29,438 bases of DNA from Pleurotus djamor (lineage: Eukaryota; Basidiomycota; Agaricomycetes; Agaricales; Pleurotaceae), in assembly GCA_029747585.1 (NCBI GenBank), contig JAPEVF010000575.1, forward strand, positions 1 through 29,438, read 5' to 3'. Below the pieces are notes generated by a model. The model ran no database searches. It was not told the origin of the DNA and worked only from the letters and a program-made list of their open reading frames with translations. Positions 21,444 to 29,438 of this stretch are shown one piece after another (position 1 is the first letter of the stretch; every line of letters begins with the position of its first letter). The position numbers were made by a program, and so were the translations under genes.

Positions 21444-24400
21444 GCCATCTTTATATCCTCCGCATCCTTTTACTCTCTTCCCCATGTCCGGATTTTTGCC
21501 TTCGTCTTGTCCCCTCCCCTCGATCTTGCTTCATCCTCTTGGTTCCCAATCTTCGGCCAGCATGCATATACGCCTTCTATTTCCATATTAACCATCACGC
21601 TCTCTCTCTTTCCCTCTATAACCTCGGTCCATCACTGTTATTTTATATACATACAGCACCTGAATTATCGACAATATCGAAATGACCTGCACCATGACCC
21701 CGCGCCGAGTTCTTCTCTCAAAATCTCCCCACCGTTTTTCCGTTTTCTCCCTTTCCACTTCTCAACGAGCCATTACTCCATCAACTTCCTTCCCCGCTCC
21801 GTTGTCTAGCCAAACGTCGTCCAAGATATACCCCGTCGCATCATTTCGCACTCGAATGCATGTCAACAAACCCTGCTGTACATCACATCGTATCCTCCTG
21901 GAATGCATTCTCCCCCAAATCATGTATTTCGTTTGCTAGTCAACACCGATCCCCTTCCTTCCCTCCGATATCCTGATATCTTGATATCCACATCTCTCTT
22001 CCTCCCCATGCCGACATCAAAACTCCCTCCCATCTCCGACCAAGCCAGTCATGCATACCCACACCTATTTCTGTCTTTCCAACTCTTCTTTTTCGTCCGC
22101 GTCGGTTCCTTGGGTAGAAGCCAGGCACCAAGCGTGTAATGTTGGACCTGAGGGAATTCCGATTCCCGTCTCTGTGGCGTTATGTTNGGGGGGTTTGCTG
22201 TGATGGTGGTGGGGGACACTTGGAAGCTTTGGAACGTGAACGACGACCTTTGTCATGCCTCTCTGTTCATGCGCATGACGCGTCAACCGGTCACCTGTGG
22301 TTGTCCGCTTGCACCACGTTCAAGTTCCATGTTGTCCATCAACTCATCAAATCCTTGTTCCCTCTGCACACCCCCTTTGTCCATTCTTGACGTCCATCAA
22401 GATCAGGAATCAGGTCGCCTCCCCTCTGTTTTTACCATTTCGATCGGACGCTCGGCATTCCAAGACGAACGTTGGCGTTGGTCCTTAGCTATGATTTTTA
22501 TTGTAATATGTTTATGGTATCCCATCCGTTGCTTTTCTTATTCTTTTCGCTCCTTCTACTTTTTTGTATTTCTTGTCTTCTTTGTCTTCTTTGCTGGCTT
22601 GTAGGACGTTGTCGACCCGGCGCGAATAGCTCTATGGTGTGTAGACATGAGGTATTATGTCTTATAATTTAATGTTTAATATCAATGGAAATCTCTTGGA
22701 TGTTATCTCCTCTTCGTACTTCGCCTGATGCTCATTGGCATTCATTCCTCTTTGAGATCTGATTTTCGGGTAAAGCTAGGCGAAACCAAGCGGCTGCAGC
22801 TCACATGGGTTGAGGCAAGTTCTAGCTTCAGCCTTGGCGTGAAGACGCCTTTCATCTAAATCAGGTACAAGAGCCCAGACTTGTGCTGACTGTCACTTTG
22901 TATCCGTCTGTAACCGATTGACTGAACGAGAAACTTGTCTCTGCTCGGGCCCTCTCAGCACGGAGGTACGTATGCATGAGACGGACGGACGGATGAACGG
23001 ACAGTCGTTTGGACGCCGCCCACTGACAGAGACAACACAGCATGTCACCAAAATTAACTTGCAGATGAAACCGCCCCACCCCCATACGGCGCCATGCCAG
23101 GCGCCTACCCGCAATCCCGTTCCTCGTCGCACTTCCGAGGTTTCAGGTAGACTTTTTTTGACACCTTCGTGCAAAGATCTGACATATTCACAGAGATTAT
23201 AGAGTTTCTTGCCAGACAGGCCGAAAACTGGGTATACGACCGCATGCTTCTCGATCTCAGGGCGTTACCTTGCTTGCAAGGTCTCTGAACCCCCTTCTTC
23301 GCCTTTTTTAGTAATCTCCGAGTTGCCCGAATCTCTTTTCTCACACTTTTTGGCGGGGGTGCCACGTCACCACTTCGTAACTTGAAAATCTGGGCTCCGA
23401 ACCAAGTGATCCCACCCAATTCTATGACTCCGACTCTTTCTCCGCTTGGTCCTCTCCGACACAACGCCCCCTCTCTTCTCCTCGACAGCCCCTTACCCAC
23501 AGGCATAGGAGACTGGGTTTCGACCTTGCGATTTCGATACTGGCTGAGTACTACTGGTTGTACTGACAGGGATACCGCTGCGCGCTACTGATTGAAATTA
23601 GCAGCGAGGGGACACGGAATATGTGAATCATACGGGAAGGCACCAAGCTCGGCACACCCTTTGCTTTCTAGCAAACCTATCTCGACCCCCTTCACTAACC
23701 TCTCCGAACCACCAGTGACCACTATCATTAACTTAGTAGATGAAGACCTTACCATCTCATTACCCACTGTTGCTAGCTACTGACTATTATTTATCTCGTC
23801 TGTGTTCATTAGAGTACTTCCACAAACCCCATGCCTATTGACCCTCAGACGTTTCTCCAACTACTTAGTAGCTACTAGAATGTTTACGCTAATCAATCCA
23901 AAAGGGCAAGCAAGGGTCNTTTTTTGACGACGCAGGCGTCCCTAGTGTTCAAGACTTGTCAATAGCGCACAAGCATGCCGCTGTGTTGGAAAGCATGCAT
24001 ACCACTTCCGAACGGAATGGATCGGCCTCGTCATCACCGCCATAAACTCCTGGATAGTGTAAGAAGAGCTCATTGACCCCACTTTTTCTGAGATTTACAC
24101 ATGCCTCAAGTGCAGTGGACAAGGAATGAGTGCGCCCGACTACCCTGGTGTAAACCGAGTGTAGTAATAGATTAGTCCAGGTCAATTGGTCTCCCTAGAA
24201 GTGAGCCAGGTTCGGTAGTCGGACGTCCTTCAAGAAACCCCCTGGAGTCGCTCCTGTCGGGGGCTAAATTATTCTCCACGGAGTTTGAAACACCTTCAAG
24301 TTATTAACCGGAACATCTCCTGTAGGACGCTACCCAGCGTCTGAACCGTCGGTATGCTTGACGGGGCGATATACGCTTCGCACAGATGCTGGTCCAAGGT

Positions 24401-24498
24401 ACATAAGCTCATTTCTTAGGGGACCGGGCATCACGGAGAAATGTGCTCCACCCCCAGCTCGGCGCCAGTCCTCGCCAGTCTCTTTCCTCAAGCTTTCC
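21444..24498. other. Intergenic region downstream of the G-alpha gene
   Basis: About 3 kb. The first several hundred bases are pyrimidine-rich and probably include the G-alpha 3' UTR. Open frames at 21507-21809, 22182-22604, 23105-23506 (-) and 23949-24185 (-) lack recognisable motifs, and most are low-complexity Ser/Pro/Phe or Arg-rich shadows. Single Ns at 22187 and 23919 lie next to G and T runs. The last ~90 bp (24408-24498) is conserved with the region upstream of the F-box gene at 15.4 kb and likely contains promoter or leader sequence. I find no convincing gene, tRNA or transposon ends. Confidence 0.5.
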
Positions 24499-25666
24499 AT
24501 GTCGCCTCTTGATCTCCCGAACGAAATCCTACTTGCTATCATCTCCCATGCAAGCAAAGCGACCCTAACACAGCTTCTGCTTGTCTCGAAACGCCTCTGT
24601 GTCCTCACCGAACCTTTCCTCTATCGTGATGTTGATCTGACCAACGACCTGCGAATGGTTGAACTTTTCAATGCAAAGGTCTCGGGTGACATGGACAACC
24701 AACACCTCTCGGCCCGTGTCCACTCACTCAGGGTTTCTCATGTCGCGCGCGTGCATTCGGTCTTTCCTTCCCTTGTCAACCTAGGTCGACTTGCAGCCAC
24801 CAGCGCGCATGATCTCTTCGTGCTCCCACCGGATTTCTACACAGTAGCGCTCAACTCTATCAGCGGCCTGACACACATCGAATGGTTGCATCACCCAGGA
24901 AATATCCCTGCCTTCTTCCAGTTTGTCACGTCTCAAAGGTCGCTGCGATATTTGCGTTTCCTCTGCCTCAGCCAACCGTGGCCGTATTCCGACATCGAGA
25001 GAGCCTCCATCCCAAGTGATAGCTTGCAGTGCTTACAGACATTGGTCACGCGCCCACAGCTTGTGGATAAACTGCTTCCTGGACGAACAATTCGGCACCT
25101 AGACATCGATTCGGAGGGTGTTCATATATCCAATAACATAGTTAAATTCTCCACGCCGCTCGAAAGCCTGCGCATTGGTATGAACGGCATCCATATCCTG
25201 AACGATGGCGAATTTTTGAACATTCAATATCTTGAGATTTATGCTATCAATGTAAGTCCGCAGTCCACGATCGAATTCCTACCGCCTAATGCCGACATGG
25301 TTTTATCATAACCACAGAATGTCTTGTCTCTTGAAGAGCTCGTTGGGCACATTCAACGTTTCCCTTGGGAGGAACTCGAATGTGTACAGTATGTCATGTC
25401 TACCGGGGCGCTGCGCGGTCCCAAGCTGCCACTGAGTAGCCAGACGGTTCAGCGACTCGACCACTTCCCAAAGCTGCGTCGCCTCAGAGTCATTGAGAAG
25501 CTTCGGGTTTCGGAGGTATGGCGTAATCGAGGCGGCTGGGTAACAGCCTTAGGAAGCTATTCCGGGAAGACAGAGCCGTGGGGTATGTGGTGGCAAGGTA
25601 ATTAACTTCTTTGGGGCCGTTGATTACCATTTTCGGTACTGATTCTTTCCCTCAGAGCTCTGCTAG
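24499..25666 (+). CDS. F-box protein (right copy of the duplicated pair)
   Basis: 347 aa. Exons: 24499-25251, 25318-25597, 25656-25666. The start ATG 24499 is chosen because MSPLDLPNEILLAI aligns with the MSNLDLPNEILLAI start of the paralogue; sequence open further upstream has no earlier ATG in the conserved region. The F-box continues LTQLLLVSKRLCVLTEPFLYRDVDL. LRR-like, Leu-rich segments follow (LVNLGRLAA, ISGLTHIEW, SLRYLRFL, LNIQYLEIY). Exon 2 starts NVLSLEELVGHIQRFPW and ends EPWGMWWQ. The final 11-nt exon (E-L-C-stop) parallels the 14-nt last exon of the paralogue; unspliced, the protein would end GN-stop, losing little. It is an inferred SCF adaptor. It sits 225 bp upstream of the Arf-like fusion gene in the same direction. 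Confidence 0.87.
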
Positions 25667-25891
25667 TAATACAGCGCACTTTTCCTTCTTTCCCAACAAC
25701 GGTCACAAGCCTCTCATGTCACCGCCCGTCAACGTTGATTGAGGTCCCTTGGCGCACCCTGACCCCAAGGCTGTGTACCGCAGTCAACGTCAATCTCCTG
25801 CGCTCATCACGACCACGTTCGCATGTCGTGTCTGCGATAGCGTACTTATACAGACCCTCTCCAAGGGTATTCCACAAATAACAAACCACCC

Positions 25892-27208
25892 ATGTCTACC
25901 ACTCTCCGCGATTTCATCGGCCGTCTCTTCGCCGGACGCAAACCTGCCTATACAACGTCCCTCTTGGGGCTCGACTGCGGTGGGAAGACAACACTGCTTT
26001 ACAAGATCAAAACCGGAAATGTCGTTCAGACTATCCCGTCGATTGGGTTTAACGTGGAAGACGTTTCGTGCCCGACGCTGGATGGACAGTCCCTACACAC
26101 GACCATGTGGGATATTGGTCTTGGATGCGGGGGGATCACGTATATGGCACGAATGATCTCTTTTTGGATTGAAAACACGAACGCGATTGTTTGGGTGGTG
26201 GATAGCGCTGACAAGGAACGTCTAGAGGAAAGCGTAACGATGATGAGCTTCCTCTTGACCACGACCAATTTCCAGAACACAGTCCCCGTTCTTGTGTGCG
26301 TCTTCCGCCTTAACTTTCCATTCACATATCGCTTATCGTCGACTTCGTATGCGTAGACTGGCAAATAAACGCGACTTGCCAACCGCAATGCCACTTGATG
26401 CTATCCGCCAAGCGTTTGCCCCTGCCTTGTCTGGCCGTCCCTTCGCCGTGTTCCAATGCTCCTGCTTGGAGGATTACCAGAAGAGTGGGCTATCAGAGGC
26501 GTTCTACTGGCTTAAACTCGTCTTAGAGTCCCCGAACGCGCTAAGCCTCCATGCTCAAATCCCAGGACAACCTACTGGACAGCTTGTCAACTCTGACGGA
26601 ATAGCAAGACCAACAGCGGATGCACTGGCTGATAAACTCGAATCTTGGGTTTCTCGTGCTTTGAGCGATGAACCAGCCGACGCGTTTATTGAGAAGTTCG
26701 ACTCTCTGAGCCTACCGTCGTGGGATCACTACACTCACATACGGATCGCATATGTGTTGTTGACTAAGTACGGTCGTCAACAAGGTACATCATCCCTGGC
26801 TTCCGAACCCTCGTGTAGCTCATCAACTCTCCTACAGGCAAGGATATGATTTTCGACGGCATAGAACGGTACATCCGTGAAAGCCCTCAGACCACTGGCC
26901 GAACTTTCCACTTCACCATGACGTACTTCTGGGTCCAGCTTGTCCATTTCGGTATTCAAAGCATGCCTAAGGACGAGACCAGCTCCATGATTGTTTCGCC
27001 GCGTGACTCTCAGATAACACTGGTCACTCCGGCCTCTGATGTAGCTGAATTCGCTCGCTTCCTGGTTCTCAACCCATACGTCGTTGACGGGAGCGCTTGG
27101 TCGAATTACTACACCAAGGAGGTGTTGATGTCGCCAGGCGCAAAGGCCGCAATGGTACTTCCGGACAAGAAGCCGTTACCGAACCTCGTATCTCGAGACG
27201 TAGTGTAA
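25892..27208 (+). CDS. Arf-like GTPase fused to a C-terminal H-x-x-H-x-R domain
   Basis: 400 aa, about twice the length of an Arf. Exons: 25892-26295, 26357-26784, 26838-27208. Residues ~1-190 are an Arf/Arl-type G domain: G1 GLDCGGKTT (26-34), switch [10 protein letters not shown] with Ser50 in place of the conserved Thr, G3 altered to WDIGLGCGG (73-81) so the GGQ glutamine is missing and about four residues are inserted, G4 LANKRD (136-141), G5 altered to CSCLED. Gly2 of Arf is Ser, so no myristoylation is expected. Residues ~200-400 hold [14 protein letters not shown] (257-270), HFTMTYFW (302-309), [10 protein letters not shown] and [10 protein letters not shown], resembling an uncharacterised family with H-x-x-H-x-R and late PDK signatures known mainly from bacteria (my recollection, unverified). 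The predicted protein may bind nucleotide but hydrolyse GTP poorly. A broken paralogue lies at 12703-13991. Confidence 0.87.
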
Positions 27209-27271
27209 GATATCTAATGGTATATACATCTTCCGTCTCTTCATCTTATGTACTCTAAATATGTCCCTCTT

Positions 27272-28453
27272 TCAATGGTCCTCGAACCCATCCCTTGCTT
27301 GTACTTGCCACCAAAAATCCAATGTACTCGTTACACTCTGCTGGATCGACCGTGACTGTCCTCGAATGTCCTCGGGTTTGATGAAGTGGTAAAGCATCAT
27401 CGGAGAAGGCGAGCCCACCATCTGTGTCTTACTGCATTGCACAGCAAGAAGGCTGAGTGATGGAAGTAGTTCGAAGATGATTGAGGCATCTGCTGAATGA
27501 ATGTTGATCGTGGCTCGAGATCTGTAGAAGAACGAGATGTTGAGAGATTCGATGGGGAAGCGAGAAAGCGGGCGGAGTAGCTTCGCGATTTGCCCAAAGT
27601 TCAGCTCGTTCTATCATGACAGGGTAATCAAATGTGAAGAGCGCGTCAAGGAGGTAAATGTGCTCGATATTGCATGCTCTCTCACCTTGGGGCAATACAC
27701 CTTGAGATCTTTCACTTCCGGAAAGTGTGTGACAGCTTCGACGACCTTCTCAAAGTTCTCGCCGAGGCATTTGAGGGTTTCTATACTTGGGTATCGCGTG
27801 AGGACATTTAGATGATGGGTTTGGGGTCTGGTGGCATGGGGCGGGAGGCGACCGATGTTGAGGTGTAAATTGCGAACGTGACGTCCTGGAAGGACGGCCT
27901 TGGCCAACTTGACATCGCAAATGAGAGTCCGAAGTAGGGGAGGGGCAGGCGTTGTGTTCGTTGGTTAGGGGGCTAATATGCTGAACATGAAGGTACCCCA
28001 AGTCCGTTTGGGAAGACAAGAAGGTTGTGAACCCGGCGATATCGCTGATCTGATGACACCAGACCAGGGATATGAGATGTGTGATTGGCTTGAGAGATGA
28101 GAAAAGGCCGATTGGTTCAAACTGAACGGAGGCGTATGAATGGGCCACAATAAGGCGGCGAAGATTTATGAAAAGAGGAAGCATGGTCTGCATCTTTGAG
28201 AGATTGGGAACTTCGATGGACTTGACATGAGACGCGAGGCGAGGATTTCGGTGAATAATCCTCCCCTTGAGCTTGTCGATTCGGCTGTCGAGCAAGTCTT
28301 TACTACGTCATAAAACTTGATCTCATGATAGAGAAATGGCTCAACCAGAGAATGGAGAAAACGCGAGGTGCGCAGAAGACTCAGAAAACCTTTCCTGTCG
28401 ACATATCGGAAGATGATGAGGTAGATCTCGTGGGGGAACTGTTCAAAGCGCAT
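27272..28453 (-). pseudogene. F-box gene with two frameshifts (probable pseudogene)
   Basis: Begins at ATG 28453 (MRFEQFPHEIYLIIF), with an F-box continuing LLRTSRFLHSLVEPFLYHEIKF. A frameshift near 28300-28310 is needed to reach the next coding stretch (LLDSRIDKLKGRII through LFINLRRLIV to LGYLHVQHISPL). A second near 27955-27975 is needed to reach PLLRTLICDVKLAKAVLPGR, which runs to DLKVYCPK. A 75-nt intron (27611-27685, GTGAGA...GATAG) joins in frame to NELNFGQIAKLLRPLSRFP and on to DFWWQVQ, ending at TGA 27272. The overall plan matches the intact F-box genes here. Neither shift can be absorbed by an intron, and deleting one base of the C5 run at the second site creates a stop, so simple homopolymer error does not explain it. 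If the shifts were assembly errors the gene would encode roughly 370 aa. Confidence 0.75.
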
Positions 28454-28602
28454 AAGTTGGCCCGAACGAGCAGCTGTCCGCACCAGGCTCAGACGAAATT
28501 GCAAATATTCCTGGTATTTGCCGAACGCCCCTAAGGATACTACAGGAGGACAATCAACGGACAGGAAAGCGCCAACAATGAAACGCGTACGTGACAACGG
28601 GC

Positions 28603-29178
28603 TCAGACTTGATAAACTTGCCACCAAAGGTCAACACAGTCGGACATGGCCTCTTTAGACTGGCGAAGCCATGTCGGGTCAACTTCTTCATCGGGGTTCC
28701 CTCTGAAGTAGCGATACAACTTCATTGGGGCCGCGTGACCCATCAGTGCACCCACACGACCACACTGAATTTCCAAGACACGAAGCGAAGGGATCAAGCT
28801 GAAAGCCACCGAGCTATTCTCATGAATACTCAGACTCGGGTTATCGCCTATCGAGAAAGTAGTGGTGAAGGAGATATTGAGGGTCTTGACAGTCGTCTGG
28901 CTGAGGGGACGAAGAAGATCCAATATCTGCGTGTACTTTAGTTGGTTCTTACATTTTCAACGAGGTCAGCCCTTGCTTGTATACGCTGAGTCTGATCTTA
29001 CCTTATAAGAATATATCTTTATAGTGTCCAGTTTCGGGAAATGAGTAGCCGCTTTGATGAGTTCCTCGAAGCTATGTCCAACATCAGGAAAACCTGTTTT
29101 GAGTAGGAGCATAAAAAATCTACAACGTAAAAAGTGTTGGTCATTCAAAGTACTGAAAGTTGGAAAGTGTTCTTTCAA
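28603..29178 (-). pseudogene. C-terminal fragment of an F-box gene
   Basis: Two exon-like stretches on the minus strand: up to 29002 (FEELIKAATHFPKLDTIKIYSYK) and 28947-28603 (NQLKYTQILDLLRPLSQTT through LNISFTTTFS to DLWWQVYQV, TGA at 28603), joined by a 54-nt intron with GTAAGA and an AAG acceptor. Both align with the last part of the neighbouring F-box pseudogene (FEKVVEAVTHFPEVKDLKVYCPK and NELNFGQIAKLLRPLSRF, ending in FWWQVQ). No F-box, no N-terminal half and no ATG precede it; upstream the sequence gives way to a tandem repeat. It is therefore a truncated tandem copy, or the 3' part of a gene interrupted by the repeat. The upstream boundary (29178) is approximate. Confidence 0.65.
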
Positions 29179-29208
29179 TGCTTTTGTAGATGACTTTAAT
29201 TTTACAGC

Positions 29209-29438
29209 CAGCTTTATGATGCTTTTATAGCTTCCACAAAAGTTTGATCAGGTGTGTTCTTGCTTTCACAGCTTTCGGTGGCTTTTTCAGATCCTGTGAA
29301 AAGTCGCAGCTGCTCCCACAGCTTTTCATGGCTTTTGCAGGGTCTGTGGGAAATTGCTGACTGCTGTGACAGCTTTTTGTGACTTTCACACGGTTTCGCA
29401 AAATTCGGCAACCAATTTCACAGCTTCTGATAGATTTT
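29209..29438. repeat. Degenerate ~51-bp tandem repeat
   Basis: Units begin with CACAGCTTT-like sequence at about 29267, 29317, 29368 (GACAG) and 29419, giving spacings of 50, 51 and 51; a more diverged unit starts near 29209. Each unit also contains a second GGCTTTT or GACTTTC block and a CTGTG core. The array continues off the right edge. On the minus strand it is open for ~66 codons (29411-29214), and 51 bp equals 17 codons, so the unit would encode similar 17-residue blocks (CESHKKL, CKSHEKL). No start codon or gene context supports translation. Confidence 0.75.

Larger units (their letters stand above)
24408..27208 (+). repeat. Right arm of an inverted two-gene duplication
   Basis: Plus-strand counterpart of 12703-15455 (minus). 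It contains the upstream block (CTCATTTCTTAGGGG, followed by CACGGA) at 24408-24438, the F-box gene and the Arf-like fusion gene. Nucleotide similarity is obvious in coding exons and much weaker in introns and spacers, so the duplication is not recent or has been under selection only in exons. Both genes of this arm look intact. Confidence 0.8.

Noticed and set aside
23105..23506. Minus-strand 133-codon Arg/Lys-rich open frame
   Set aside because: No recognisable motif, composition typical of spurious frames in GC-balanced spacer, and no spliced continuation.
23949..24185. Minus-strand 78-codon open frame with protein-like composition
   Set aside because: Looks somewhat protein-like but is short, has no recognisable family, and I could not extend it by splicing.
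1..29438. CRISPR arrays, insertion sequences, tRNA or rRNA genes
   Set aside because: No regularly spaced repeats with unique spacers, no transposase motifs and no clear tRNA arms were seen; the intron-rich genes show this is nuclear fungal DNA.

Overview
The window comes from a filamentous basidiomycete fungus, most likely a mushroom-forming agaricomycete. Genes carry many short introns (mostly 52-62 nt, GT...AG, often with CTRAY-like branch points). One gene is a FunK1-type fungal protein kinase, a family greatly expanded in these fungi. There are also a basidiomycete-type tetraspanin, a class I G-protein alpha subunit and a run of divergent F-box proteins. All exon coordinates given here were derived by hand from splice signals and reading frames; no transcript data were used.

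Layout, left to right: tetraspanin (549-1785, +); about 2.8 kb with no recognised gene; FunK1 kinase (4559-7067, +), convergent with a short-chain dehydrogenase/reductase (7515-8812, -); two convergent F-box genes (9979-11217, + and 11371-12523, -); a decayed Arf-like GTPase fusion gene (12703-13991, -); an F-box gene (14198-15366, -); an unrecognised 180-residue ORF (16336-16878, -), divergent from a Dap1/MAPR-type cytochrome b5 domain protein (17140-17826, +); the G-alpha gene (19998-21443, +); about 3 kb of 3' and intergenic sequence; an F-box gene (24499-25666, +); an apparently intact Arf-like GTPase fusion gene (25892-27208, +); an F-box pseudogene (27272-28453, -); an F-box C-terminal fragment (28603-29178, -); and a degenerate tandem repeat of about 51 bp running off the right edge.

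The most notable structure is an inverted duplication of a two-gene unit, F-box gene followed by Arf-like fusion gene. One copy lies on the minus strand at 12.7-15.5 kb and the other on the plus strand at 24.4-27.2 kb. The unrecognised ORF, the Dap1-like gene and the G-alpha gene sit between the arms. The right arm encodes a 400-residue protein in which a degenerate Arf G domain (no GGQ glutamine) is joined to a roughly 200-residue C-terminal domain with an H-x-x-H-x-R motif. The left arm's copy has two frameshifts, a nonsense codon and loss of both motif histidines. Six F-box loci, two of them broken, surround these genes, so the region looks like a birth-and-death cluster embedded among conserved housekeeping and signalling genes.

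Functionally, the tetraspanin, G-alpha and Dap1-like proteins are conserved membrane-associated genes. The F-box proteins would be substrate adaptors of SCF ubiquitin ligases. The kinase, the SDR and the GTPase fusion have no substrate that can be read from the sequence. Seven single N bases, all next to runs of six or more identical bases, show that homopolymer lengths are not fully resolved in this assembly.
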